Source: an uncultured Acidimicrobiales bacterium (lineage in GTDB: Bacteria > Actinomycetota > Acidimicrobiia > Acidimicrobiales > SZUA-35). From it: a stretch of DNA of 64,000 bases. The notes beneath the pieces were generated by a model. That model did not search any database, was not told where the DNA came from, and saw only the letters and a list, made by a program, of their open reading frames with translations. This document shows, piece after piece, positions 15,547 through 24,996 of this stretch. The DNA is taken from positions 186,001-250,000 of the forward strand of contig CALKZY010000028.1 of the NCBI GenBank assembly GCA_938002965.1. Direction: 5' to 3'. The first letter of the stretch is position 1. Each line of letters opens with the position of its first letter. A program made the translations under genes and the position numbers.

Positions 15547-18500
15547 ATGACAACCGTCGATCCCAAGCTGTTGACTCAGATCTCGTATCGCTGCATCGGT
15601 CCCACCCGGGGTGGCCGGGCCGTGGCTGTGGCCGCCGACCCCACTGACCAAGCGGTGTTCTACCACGGTGCCGTGGCCGGAGGCGTCTGGAAAACCAACG
15701 ACGCCGGGCTCTACTGGGAAAACGTGTCCGACGGGTTCATGAAGTCCGGTTCGGTCGGCGCCCTGCGGGTGGCCCCCTCCGACGGCAACGTCATTTACGC
15801 CGGCATGGGTGAAGCCACCATTCGCATCGACGTCACCCACGGCGACGGCATGTACCGCTCCACCGACGCCGGACGGTCGTGGGCCCACATTGGCCTAGAC
15901 GACAGCCGCCACATCGGTGAGTTGGTGGTGCACCCGACCGACCCCGACACGGTGTATGTGGCCGTGCTCGGGCACGCATTCAAAGACTCAGCCGAGCGTG
16001 GCCTGTACCGCTCAACCGACGGCGGGCAAAACTGGGAGCGGGTCCTGTATGTATCCGACCGGGCCGGCGCGATCGACGTCACCATCGACCCGAACAACCC
16101 TCGCATCCTCATGGCCTCGATGTGGCAGACCCGCCGCACGTTCTGGTCGATCGACTCCGGCGGGCCAGACTGCGGCCTCTGGCGCTCGTTCGACGGCGGC
16201 GACACCTGGGAGTCCATGACCGGTACCACAACCGGTGAAGGCGACGACGCCACCACCACGGGCCGGTTCAAGGGCCTGCCTGACGGCACGCTGGGCAAGA
16301 TCGGCGTGTCGCTGTCACCGGCTCGATCCGGTAGGGCATGGGCCATCATCGAAGCCGAAGGCCGCAAGCGAGGCCTGTACCGAACCGACGATCACGGCGA
16401 CACCTGGGAGAAGGTCTGCTCTCAGCCAGACCTCAGCTGGCGTCCCTGGTATTACATGCACGTCGAAGCCCACCCGACCGAGGCCGACACCGTCTTCATC
16501 ATGAATCAGAAGACATGGAAATCGATCGACGGCGGCAAGAACTTCAACGAGTTCGTCACCCCGCACGGCGACAATCACGCTATCTGGGTTGACCCCATCA
16601 ACCCCGACCGAATAGTCGGCTGCGATGACGGCGGGGCCTGGGTGTCGCTCAACGCCGGAGAATCCTGGTCGTCAATCTACAACCAGTTGACGGCCCAGTT
16701 CTATCACGTAGCGGTCGACGACCAATACCCCTACATGGTGTACGGCACCCAGCAAGACAACTCGTCTATTGCCGTGCCGTCCTCCACCGGCCGGGGAGCG
16801 ATCAACTGGGGCGACTGCTACCCGCCCGGTACGGGAGAGAGTGGCTACATCGCCCCGAAACCCGGCGATCCCGACGTCGTGTGGATCGGAGCCATCGGTT
16901 CCTCCCCCGGTGGCGGCGAAGCTTTGCAACGCTACGACCGCCGCACCAACCAGGTGCAGCTGGTCAACGTCTGGCCCGAGGCCTACAACGACGGCAACAG
17001 CGCCGAGGTCCGGTTCCAGTGGACCTACCCGATCGTATTCGCCCCTCAGGATTCCGACACGCTGTATGTGTGCGGCAACAAGGTGTTCCGCACTCGTGAC
17101 GAAGGCATGTCGTGGGAGACCATCAGCGACGACTTGACCTACGCCGACCCCGACACGATGGGCGGCTCCGGCCCGCTAACCATCGACACGGCCGGGGCCG
17201 AGATGTACGCCACCATCTTCTCGTTCCTCGCTTCAGCCCATCAGGCCGGCACGTTGATGGCCGGTTCAGACGACGGGCTGGTGCACGTTTCCCACGACGA
17301 CGGCGGCACATGGACCAACGTAACTCCACCCCAGGTGGAGAAGTTCTCCCAGGTGACGTCGCTAGTGGAGTCACCGCACAACAACGGGGTCGTGTACATG
17401 ACAGTGGCCCGCCACAAAATGGGCGACTACGTACCCTACGTGTACAAGACCGCCGACTGGGGTTCGACTTGGGAGCGAATTGATCGGGCCGGTTCGGACA
17501 CCGGCATTCCCGACGGCGAGTTCTGCCGCATAATCCGAGAGGACCCCAACCGCGAAGGCCTGTTGTACGTCGGTACCGAGATGGGCATCCACGTGTCGTT
17601 CGACGGGGGTGACAACTGGCAATCGCTGCAAGCCAACCTTCCTCCTACCCCGGTGTACGACATGGTGGTCAAAGACACCGATCTGGTGGTGGCTACCCAT
17701 GGACGTTCGTTCTGGATTCTCGACGATCTAACTCAGCTTCACCAGTTGGCCGAGGAACCAACCGAGATCGCTTCGGCTAAGGGCGTGGTGTTCGCTCCTC
17801 GCGACACGGTTCGCACACCGCCGGACCTGTTCGCCGACTTCTGGGGTTCGCAGGGCGGCAAGAACTATCACGTCACCATCGGACAGAACGCCACCTTCTA
17901 TTTGGAGGAGGCCGAAACCGGCCACAAAACCAAGCGGGTGCTCGATGCTGGAACCGATCTGATACCGGGGGCCCGAGTTACCTACTGGTTGGGCTCCAAG
18001 CCGACCGAGCCGATCACCTTGAGCTTCTTCGACACCGACGGCAACGAGGTCAACTCCTACACCTCCGACATCCCGGAGGACAAAGAGGATCGTTCCGGCT
18101 TGTACTGCACCGCTGATGAAGGCATGAACAGTTTCCAGTGGAACATGCGGCACGCTCAAGGCCCCAAAATGATGGGCGCCAAGAACCACGGGCCGTCCAA
18201 GGGCCCATTGGTGGTCCCGGGCGAATACGAGGTCCGCTTGACCATCGGTGGGGACACCACGTCAGCACGGTTCAGCTTGTTGCGTCACCCAGCGGTGGCG
18301 ACCTCCGACGCCGACTTCGCCGAACAGCAGGATCTGCTTGTACGGATTCAGTCGAAGTTGAACGATGCCGTCGAGGCCATCAACCGCATTCGTCGTATGA
18401 CAGCGCAGCTCACCGAGCTGGGCGAACGCGACGGCACGGACGACGACACGTCCGAACAGGCCAAAGCAGTCATCGAACGTTTGGCCGCCATCGAAGACGA

Positions 18501-18756
18501 GTTGGTGCAAAAGGAGTTCACCTCACCGGGCGACCGCTTGCACTACCCACTGTGTCTGTTCGAGAAGCTGAACGAACTGGTGGCCGTGGTCGACTGTTCA
18601 GACAACCGCCCGACCGCTCAGTCCTATGAGGTGCTGGACAAGTTGGGTGGCCTGATCGATGAGCAGATCTCGGCGCTGGACACCGTGGTCGACACCGACG
18701 TCGCTGCGTTCAACTCGACTCTGGCCGGAGCAGAGGTGGCTCCCATCGGGACCTAA
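15547..18756 (+). CDS. VPS10/sortilin-like Asp-box (BNR) beta-propeller protein
   Basis: About 1069 residues. The first 720 contain at least ten Asp-box motifs (S-x-D-x-G-x-x-W), for example STDAGRSW, STDGGQNW, SFDGGDTW, TDDHGDTW, SIDGGKNF and SFDGGDNW, the hallmark of sortilin/VPS10-type multi-blade propellers often annotated as glycosyl hydrolase. The region after about 740 has a short beta domain (VVPGEYEVRLTIGG) and a helical C-terminus. There is no signal peptide, which is unusual for this family. ATG 15547 is used; a GTG two codons upstream is also possible. No catalytic residues can be assigned, so the enzyme annotation should be treated with caution. Confidence 0.85.
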   Translation: MTTVDPKLLTQISYRCIGPTRGGRAVAVAADPTDQAVFYHGAVAGGVWKTNDAGLYWENVSDGFMKSGSVGALRVAPSDGNVIYAGMGEATIRIDVTHGDGMYRSTDAGRSWAHIGLDDSRHIGELVVHPTDPDTVYVAVLGHAFKDSAERGLYRSTDGGQNWERVLYVSDRAGAIDVTIDPNNPRILMASMWQTRRTFWSIDSGGPDCGLWRSFDGGDTWESMTGTTTGEGDDATTTGRFKGLPDGTLGKIGVSLSPARSGRAWAIIEAEGRKRGLYRTDDHGDTWEKVCSQPDLSWRPWYYMHVEAHPTEADTVFIMNQKTWKSIDGGKNFNEFVTPHGDNHAIWVDPINPDRIVGCDDGGAWVSLNAGESWSSIYNQLTAQFYHVAVDDQYPYMVYGTQQDNSSIAVPSSTGRGAINWGDCYPPGTGESGYIAPKPGDPDVVWIGAIGSSPGGGEALQRYDRRTNQVQLVNVWPEAYNDGNSAEVRFQWTYPIVFAPQDSDTLYVCGNKVFRTRDEGMSWETISDDLTYADPDTMGGSGPLTIDTAGAEMYATIFSFLASAHQAGTLMAGSDDGLVHVSHDDGGTWTNVTPPQVEKFSQVTSLVESPHNNGVVYMTVARHKMGDYVPYVYKTADWGSTWERIDRAGSDTGIPDGEFCRIIREDPNREGLLYVGTEMGIHVSFDGGDNWQSLQANLPPTPVYDMVVKDTDLVVATHGRSFWILDDLTQLHQLAEEPTEIASAKGVVFAPRDTVRTPPDLFADFWGSQGGKNYHVTIGQNATFYLEEAETGHKTKRVLDAGTDLIPGARVTYWLGSKPTEPITLSFFDTDGNEVNSYTSDIPEDKEDRSGLYCTADEGMNSFQWNMRHAQGPKMMGAKNHGPSKGPLVVPGEYEVRLTIGGDTTSARFSLLRHPAVATSDADFAEQQDLLVRIQSKLNDAVEAINRIRRMTAQLTELGERDGTDDDTSEQAKAVIERLAAIEDELVQKEFTSPGDRLHYPLCLFEKLNELVAVVDCSDNRPTAQSYEVLDKLGGLIDEQISALDTVVDTDVAAFNSTLAGAEVAPIGT

Positions 18757-18834
18757 TCCGACGGCGGGTTCCGTCTACTAACTCCCTTCCGGCTCCTGTC
18801 CTACAGGTAGCAACTTTACGGCCGATGGGAGTTG

Positions 18835-19626
18835 GTGCCTGTATTTGAGATCGGCTCCGACAGCGCCAAGGCCGTCATCGACACCGATGGCGGACGCTTG
18901 GCGTCCCTTCAGATCGGCGGCCATGAGATTCTCGTGACCGAGGGTGAGAAACCGACCCGGTGGGGTTCGTTTCCCATGATTCCGTGGTGCGGCCGGCTCG
19001 CCTACGGCAAGTTCGACTGGTACGGCAAGGACTACCAGTTCCCGTTGAGCAGCCCTCCTCACGCCAACCACGGCGTCTCCCACATGCAAGATTGGAAGCT
19101 GTTCAACTCGTCGCCCCAAGTAATCAACCTGATTGTCGATCTGGAGTATCCCTGGACGTTCGGCGGGTTCGCCAGACAGCGCTTCCAGATCACCGAGAAT
19201 CAACTGTTGGTTGAGGCAATGGTCGAAGCCGGGCGCTACCGCATGCCGGTAATGATCGGCTGGCATCCGTGGTTCCGACGCCAACTCGACGTTGGTGAAC
19301 GGGCCCAGCTGGCTGTTCACCCGACCCACCGATACGAGACCGACGAGCACATGGTCCCCACCGGGTCGCTGACCAGTGTGGGTCCCCCACCGTGGAACGA
19401 CTGTTTTGTCGGCTTGCGGCGACCACCTGTCATCACTTGGCCGGGGGCGTTGGAGCTGACCATCGAATCGACTCTTGACCACTGGGTAGTCTTCACCGAA
19501 CCGGAACACGCGTTGTGCGTGGAACCCCAGAGCGGCCCGCCCAACGAATTCAACCTGTGGCCTCGGATGATTCAGCCCGGGCAACGGTTCCTGGCGTCGA
19601 TGACGTTCAGCTGGCAGTCGGCCTAA
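18835..19626 (+). CDS. Aldose 1-epimerase-like protein
   Basis: About 263 residues in the galactose-mutarotase-like fold: GGRLASLQIGGHEIL near the start, WGSFPMIPWCGRL, NHGVSHMQDWKL with the catalytic-type His, GWHPWFRR and the C-terminal EPQSGPPNEFN. The start is either GTG 18835 or TTG 18832; neither has a properly spaced ribosome-binding site. The role would be interconversion of sugar anomers, but substrate is not deducible. It follows the Asp-box gene after 78 bases and may share its transcript. Confidence 0.82.
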   Translation: MPVFEIGSDSAKAVIDTDGGRLASLQIGGHEILVTEGEKPTRWGSFPMIPWCGRLAYGKFDWYGKDYQFPLSSPPHANHGVSHMQDWKLFNSSPQVINLIVDLEYPWTFGGFARQRFQITENQLLVEAMVEAGRYRMPVMIGWHPWFRRQLDVGERAQLAVHPTHRYETDEHMVPTGSLTSVGPPPWNDCFVGLRRPPVITWPGALELTIESTLDHWVVFTEPEHALCVEPQSGPPNEFNLWPRMIQPGQRFLASMTFSWQSA

Positions 19627-19680
19627 GTCCGGTCCTTTGCCGTCTACAGACGGGCACAGCTTGTAGCCGCCACCGTTGCA

Positions 19681-20045
19681 GATTTCAGTGAATGGAACAT
19701 CGCGCAGCAGCGCCAGTGCGTAGACCTCGGCCATCTCGGCGGCAAGCTCGCTTGAGCCCACCCGAGGTGCCGGAGCCATACCGACCGAGCCGGGGTCAGC
19801 ACCCTCAAGGTCGTACACGTGGCCAGCGCGAGGGCTTTCCCAACCTCGCCACGTCACTTCCTCGCCTTCGGGCTTTGGTGAAGTTCGCAGGGTACTGCGG
19901 GCCGTGATCGGCTTCTTCACAGTTGGTTTCAGTCAATGCCGCCGGTCGCAAGCCGGGCGATCTCGGTGGCCAGGTCACGCTTTTGTTTCGCGGCCTTGGC
20001 CCGCTCCGACCCTCCGGGATCGGGCTTGCTGTATGGAAGTGCCAT
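19681..20045 (-). pseudogene. Remnant of a vanadium-dependent haloperoxidase-like gene
   Basis: Two adjacent pieces in one orientation resemble the N-terminal part of bacterial vanadium haloperoxidases. The first (20045-19929) encodes 38 residues with SERAKAAKQKRDLATEIARL and stops. The second, from GTG 19920, reads AGHVYDLEGADPGSVGMAP and then SSELAAEMAEVYALALLRD followed by VPFTEI, which closely recalls the conserved segment before the haloperoxidase core. The homology stops at about 19681; the frame then runs antisense through the epimerase gene. The middle of the N-terminal domain and the whole vanadate-binding core are missing. I infer a decayed, truncated gene. A short new protein cannot be excluded. 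Confidence 0.55.
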
Positions 20046-20057
20046 CTGTTTCCACGT

Positions 20058-22223
20058 TCAGCCCGAAGCTTGAGACAGGGCCGAGCTGAGCGTGTCGATC
20101 AGGTTGGCTTGTTCGCTGGCGATGTTGTCCAGCAGTTCGATGATCACCTCGGGTTGGTTGGCCCGCAGTTCTTCGAACGCGGCCCGGTCGATGACGGCCA
20201 TCTCGATATCGGTGTCAGCCACCACGTCGGCGATTCGAGGTGTTCCCCGCAGGAATCCGATTTCGCCTATCCAGTTTGGGCCGCCTACTTTTCGCAAGCG
20301 GAAGCGCTGCCCAGGTATCGGCTCCTTCGTGGGCTTCCTCGTGGGTTCTTTTGCCGAGCCGGTTGCGTCGTCCAGCGGGGAGTACACCGACAGTGAGCCG
20401 CCGAGCACGTAAATCAGTTCATCCGCTTCGTCGCCTGCAGTTAAGAGGTTCCCTCCGGCGGGCACCGTGCGACGTTCGAATGCTGCGAGCAGTTCGGGGC
20501 GGATCGGCTCTTTCTTGGCGACCATGTTCTCGGAGCCTTCAAGCAGGCGTTGTTCGACGTCGGCCAGTGCCTCGTCCAGGTTTAGACGGCTGTTCAGCCC
20601 ACTGGCGGTGACCGGGTCCGGGGCAGCGGTCAAGGTGACTGACAGGCCTTGACCGGTTAGATCGTCGATCAGGCGGTGAAGCAGGGTGAGTGCCGAGCCG
20701 TCGATTCCGGTGACGTGGCGGAAGTCCAAGATGACATGTTCGACCGGGCTTTGGCATCCGTCGATGACCCGGTCGCTCAATCCGGTTACCGAGCCGAAGA
20801 ACAGAAAACCTTGGAGCTCGATCACTTTGGTTCGTTCGCCGTTGTCAAGCAGGGTCTCGAGTTCGGCGGAGGTGCGATCCACTTGGCTACGGGCCGTCGT
20901 GCCGGAGCGCCATCGTCGGATAGGGTCGACCCGGCTGTAGCGAACGATGAACACCCCACAGGCAATGATGATCCCGAGCAGGATGCCTTCCAGGACGCCG
21001 ACGGCAACCATGCAACCGATGATCACCAGACTGATGACGGTGTCGACGACACCGGAGACACGGCGCATTTCCTGCACCCAGTCCATGATGAGGCTGACTC
21101 CAACGGCCACCAGGAGCGAGCCGACGACGAACCGCGGGGTGTAGCCGATGACTCTGGTTCCGACCAGGGCGAACACCACGATGATCGATCCGACGAGCGC
21201 CGGGGTTCGCTTCGTGGCAACGCCCATTCGGTGGGCTAGGGCGGTGAAACCGATGGCGTGATAGGAGGGTGCTGCTCCCAACACGGACTGGATGATGTTG
21301 GCTGCGCCGGTTACTTTCAGTTCTTGATTGAGGTCGGCTCGGTGTTTGGTGACCGTTTCCAGTCCGCTGACGTTGAGCATCAAAGCCAACGTGGCGACAG
21401 CGGCGACTGCTGCGAGGCCCGGTAGTTGGCCGATGATTTCGCTCCAGGGGGCTTCGGCCAATTCGGTTGGCGTGATAAGTGATAGTGAAGCCGGGTCGTT
21501 GAACGGGCCGACCAACCAGGACGCTTCTTCTACCGCTTGGACCGATGACGCCGCCAGCGTGACGAGGTAGAAGGCTGCGGGGGCGATCACGATGAGTCCG
21601 GGGACTGCACCGTCGGGCGCTTCCGGCCGGTTGCTGACCAGGTAGGCGGCCAATCCGAGCGCCACCCCGGGTAGCTAGTACGTAAGTTGGTCTCCGGCGA
21701 ACAGCTCGGCTGGGTTGACTCCGTGACCGTCGGCGCTGATCATGACGCTGAGCCCGCCGAGGAATAGTAGGCATCCGGTGCCGGCCACGAAGGCGTTGAT
21801 GACCACTGCGGGGATGAACCGGATGACTCCTCCCAGGGCGAACTGGCCGAGGATGAACATGAGTACGCCGGTTATCAGCGACGCCAGCCCGATGATGATA
21901 ATCACGTGAGTGGCGGTTGTGATCGTTGCCGAGTCGGCTATCAGTTTGGCGGCTACGGCTACGAGCACGATGGTCGGGCCGTCCTGCACCGGGGAGATCG
22001 CTCCGGGGACGGTTCCGCGCAGCGCTATCAGGATGGTGGTGATGCCGGCACCCAGCAGGAAAACCGTGGTTCCTCGGGGTAGGCCGTCGGCTATTGTGCC
22101 GGAGAATACCAGTGCCGCCAGGGAGATGGTGAGGCCTGCCGAGGAGACAAGCAGGCTGACGGTTGCCAGCAGCTCCGCGGCCAAGGACGCGCCTGATTTT
22201 GCGTCCTCGGGTGTTTGCGCCAT
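20058..22223 (-). pseudogene. SulP-family anion transporter with STAS and cNMP-binding domains, interrupted by an in-frame TAG
   Basis: From the ATG at 22223 the frame encodes SulP membrane segments, then hits TAG at 21677-21675, and continues in the same frame to 20058 (722 codons in all). The halves fit together without a shift: GDQLTY, stop, LPGVALGLAAYL. Family members usually have a Trp or similar there, so a TGG-to-TAG change is likely. The second half holds the remaining membrane helices (RRVSGVVDTVISLVIIGCM), a STAS domain (VILDFRHVTGIDGSALTLL) and a cyclic-nucleotide-binding-like domain (GDEADELIYVLGGSLSVYS). A GTG at 21665 might permit reinitiation. An intact member would import sulfate, bicarbonate or similar anions. 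Confidence 0.85.
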
Positions 22224-22287
22224 CGAGCTTGTCTACTCCAGGCGCACGGCAAAGGCAACTAGGGGACAGTCACCTGTAACGCACAGG

Positions 22288-22315
22288 ACAAAGACCGCTA
22301 CCTAGCGGTCTTTGT
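22288..22315. terminator. Strong hairpin, probable bidirectional terminator
   Basis: A perfect 13-bp inverted repeat: ACAAAGACCGCTA (22288-22300), two bases, TAGCGGTCTTTGT (22303-22315). It lies 15 bases after the stop of the DUF533 gene (minus strand) and 64 bases upstream of the SulP start, so it insulates the two. The trailing T-run is short. Confidence 0.75.
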
Positions 22316-22330
22316 ACTGCTGTCGCCTGG

Positions 22331-22918
22331 TTAGACGTTGATGCCGAGAGCTTCGTGGATTTGACCGCGTACATCGTCGCTGATGTTGAGTCGGCTGGCT
22401 AGGTCGTTCATGTAGCCGACTTCTTCTGCAGTGTCGACGTCGACTGCCAGTAGCGAGGCGACGTAGACGTCGTTGGCCATTCCGTCGGGTACGTCGGCGA
22501 TGAGACCGTCGAGGTCCAGGGGCGATTCAAGCTCGGCCCGCAGGAAAGATTCGTCGTCGGCATCGAGTGGTCCGGCCCGATCAACGATGGCGTTAACTTC
22601 GGTTTCGTCGACGTGTCCGTCGGCTTTGGCTGCATTGCACATAGCCCGAATCAGCAGTTGGGCTTCGTCGTCGGCGATTTCAATGGTGCGTCCACCGCCG
22701 CCCGACTGCTCGCCGTTGTCGTCGTCGCCGCCGGTTAGTCCACCGAGTAGGCTACCAAGCCCGCCCAATCCGCCGGCTGCTCCGCCTGCGGCCCGTCCTG
22801 CCAACATGGAGCCAGCCATGCTGCCGATCATCCGCCCGGTTGATCCACCGAGGACGCCGCCAAGAGCGCGGCCTCCGAATGCACCGAGTAGCGATCCGAT
22901 CATGCGTCCTGCGCTCAT
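22331..22918 (-). CDS. DUF533 (YebE-like) TerB-fold protein
   Basis: A 195-residue protein. The first 65 residues are a Gly/Ala/Met-rich hydrophobic stretch (RMIGSLLGAFGGRALGGVLG), possibly membrane-associated, followed by a Gly/Asp linker. The C-terminal 125 residues are the acidic helical TerB-like domain (LLIRAMCNAAKADGHVDETE, DVYVASLLAVDVDTAEE, YMNDLASRLNI) typical of DUF533. The biochemical function of the family is unknown. It has its own terminator downstream. Confidence 0.85.
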   Translation of the reverse strand: MSAGRMIGSLLGAFGGRALGGVLGGSTGRMIGSMAGSMLAGRAAGGAAGGLGGLGSLLGGLTGGDDDNGEQSGGGGRTIEIADDEAQLLIRAMCNAAKADGHVDETEVNAIVDRAGPLDADDESFLRAELESPLDLDGLIADVPDGMANDVYVASLLAVDVDTAEEVGYMNDLASRLNISDDVRGQIHEALGINV

Positions 22919-23054
22919 GTAGGCAGTGTCCTTCCTTAGAGATTTTGTCGCCCGGATACAGTTCCTTTCGGTCCTGCACCGCTCTTTATGACGCTTAGAC
23001 CGCCTGAAAGGTCGCGACCGGAGCTCTTCCCGCTGGATCCGCTGCGGTTTCGAT

Positions 23055-23098
23055 CTATCACCCCACCTATCACCCCCCTATCACCCCACCTATCACAA
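23055..23098. repeat. Four-copy 11-12-bp tandem repeat at a gene 3' end
   Basis: Units beginning CTATCA at 23055, 23067, 23078 and 23090. Read on the minus strand they give TGATAGG units, so the stop codon of the membrane-protein gene (23095-23093) is the first of four tandem TGATAG double stops. Confidence 0.7.
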
Positions 23099-23692
23099 GG
23101 TGAAGAAGGCGATGGGCGCCAGCAAGCCGACGAAGATCAACAGGAATGTGCGGGCCGTGGTGGCGGTCTGACGCCAGGCGTCACGGTCGAGACGCACTAG
23201 TCGGGCTACGTGGCCAAGGTGACGGACGATCCAGGTGGCCCAAGCGGCGAATGCGGCCAACAGCAACAGTCCAACCACGACTCCAATCCTGCGGATGATT
23301 CCGAGCGGCCCGTCGATCAGGCCTGACAACCCCGGCACGGCCAGCGCATCACCTACCGCCGATCCGGCGTTCGAGTCGTCCAACCCGAAGAAGTCGGCTA
23401 CGTCGTCCACAGCCGAAGCCAACCCTGAATCTTGGCCGACATCGGCGCCCGCGCACATGAACTCCGGCGCCGAGGCCTGGTCGACAATCAGGTAGTCACA
23501 GCTGAACTGATCGTTGAAGGCCGAACGCACCATCAGGAACGACAGCACCAGTGCCACCACCAACATCACCGCGCTGAAAGCAAACACGTTGTCCCACAAC
23601 GACCGCAACGGCGACCTGGCGTCCTGACTGGCAGAGGTGATCATGGCCGCATCACAGCACGTCCACCCAACATAGGCAAGCACTCTAGGCAT
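23093..23692 (-). CDS. Small membrane protein of unknown function, two-helix type
   Basis: Up to 199 residues. A first transmembrane helix (AFSAVMLVVALVLSFLMV, about 38-55), an extracytoplasmic acidic stretch with two Cys (FSCDYLI and EFMCAGA), a second helix (IGVVVGLLLLAAFAAWATWIV), a short basic loop, and a third hydrophobic segment at the C-terminus (TFLLIFVGLLAPIAFFTL). ATG 23692 is taken because it follows the MFS stop by 23 bases; ATG 23644 (MITSASQD) is an equally credible start. I do not recognise the family. It is probably the last gene of the LLM-MFS operon. Confidence 0.7.
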   Translation of the reverse strand: MPRVLAYVGWTCCDAAMITSASQDARSPLRSLWDNVFAFSAVMLVVALVLSFLMVRSAFNDQFSCDYLIVDQASAPEFMCAGADVGQDSGLASAVDDVADFFGLDDSNAGSAVGDALAVPGLSGLIDGPLGIIRRIGVVVGLLLLAAFAAWATWIVRHLGHVARLVRLDRDAWRQTATTARTFLLIFVGLLAPIAFFTL

Positions 23693-23715
23693 GGCGACCC
23701 CGCGGTTGCCGCCAG

Positions 23716-24987
23716 TCAGCTGTCCAACGAAACCCAGGCGCTAAGGCCATAGAGGGCCGCTCCCAAACCGAACACCAGCCACAGAGAGACAAACTCGGCC
23801 AGGCCACCCAACACCAGGCCACCACCAATCTCTCCGGCAGCCATGGCCTGGCTCTTGAACGACAGCGCCGTAGCCCGAACATCGGACTCGGCGTTGCGGT
23901 TTGTCCAGGCATCCATCACCGGCTCAATCGTCTCCCGCATAACGTCACGGGTGGCCCACCCGACGACGGCAACCGCCAACGGGCCGACAGCCATCAACAA
24001 AATCCCGGTGCCACCAATCAACGTCAGCGCCGCCACCGTACGCGCCGAGACGGCATCGGAATGCTCAAGATCGCGGCTGTTCAACCATGCGATCACAGGG
24101 ATCGTGGCCAACGTCATGGCCAGCCAGGCCAAGCCAAACCACACCGCAGTCTCATCACCTGACACTGCCGGAGCCCCCAGGTCAACCAGGCGGACCAGAT
24201 CCAGACGGTCCACCATCTCATCTGAAGCTGAGATCAGCACGGTGACCACCACGATGATTCCCAACACCCGACGGCTGCGCATCAAGGCTAAACCATCACG
24301 CCAAGTTGCCACCACCGAGGCCAGCCCCGTCGCGGTGTCCTCACCAGTGTCGCGGTCCCTCGCCCGAGTGAAATGGTCTTCCGGCATGATGGCGGCCAGA
24401 ATTGCTCCGAAGGCCATCACCGAACCGCCAGCCACCATCATCACCGTCTCGATCGACGTATCGGAAAACGCCAACACGGGCACGGCCAACCCCAAGCCAC
24501 AGGCCACACCGACCAGACGCCAGATGGCGTGGCGCAGCACCAGCCCCTCATTTTCAGCGGCCATCTCCTTGTCGGACTGACGCTCCGACCGTTCGCCAGC
24601 AGCTCGGCTGGCGCCACGCATCTCATCGGTCACCCAAGCCAGATCAGCGCCCGACTGAAACGTGTAACCCAACCCGAACAACGCCTGCCACACCAACAAC
24701 AACAGCAAGCTAGGAACCAACGGTGTGGCAAAGGCCGCGAACCCCATCAACACCCACGAAATGACCTGCGACCACTTACGACTGAACGTGTCGGCCACCG
24801 CGCCGGTTGGCGATTCGGCCAACAAGACGGTGACTTCCAGCGCCGTGCCCAACAAAACCAGGCGAAACGGCGACAGTCCGAGGTCAACCACCCACCAGGC
24901 CAGGGCCGACAGCCCCCATGACGCGAACAACGCCCCTTGCACCCACCCGGTCAACAGGTAGATACGATCCGGGCGACGCAACGTCAC
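23716..24987 (-). CDS. Major facilitator superfamily transporter
   Basis: A 423-residue polytopic protein with about twelve helices. The loop between helices 2 and 3 carries the MFS signature variant (ESPTGAVADTFSRKWSQ). A long polar loop in the middle (residues about 125-150) is rich in Arg, Glu and Asp. The sequence resembles efflux-type MFS permeases of Actinobacteria. Its start lies nine bases after the LLM oxidoreductase stop, so they are cotranscribed. The exported substrate cannot be named. Confidence 0.88.
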   Translation of the reverse strand: MTLRRPDRIYLLTGWVQGALFASWGLSALAWWVVDLGLSPFRLVLLGTALEVTVLLAESPTGAVADTFSRKWSQVISWVLMGFAAFATPLVPSLLLLLVWQALFGLGYTFQSGADLAWVTDEMRGASRAAGERSERQSDKEMAAENEGLVLRHAIWRLVGVACGLGLAVPVLAFSDTSIETVMMVAGGSVMAFGAILAAIMPEDHFTRARDRDTGEDTATGLASVVATWRDGLALMRSRRVLGIIVVVTVLISASDEMVDRLDLVRLVDLGAPAVSGDETAVWFGLAWLAMTLATIPVIAWLNSRDLEHSDAVSARTVAALTLIGGTGILLMAVGPLAVAVVGWATRDVMRETIEPVMDAWTNRNAESDVRATALSFKSQAMAAGEIGGGLVLGGLAEFVSLWLVFGLGAALYGLSAWVSLDS

Positions 24988-24996
24988 TTCACTGGC

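Noticed and set aside
18778-19920. A 380-codon minus-strand frame
   Set aside because: Only the first 80 codons or so look like protein (the haloperoxidase remnant). The rest is the exact antisense of the aldose epimerase gene.
20058-21665. Separate gene for the C-terminal half of the SulP protein
   Set aside because: It lacks the first transporter helices, and its frame is continuous with the upstream half across a single TAG.
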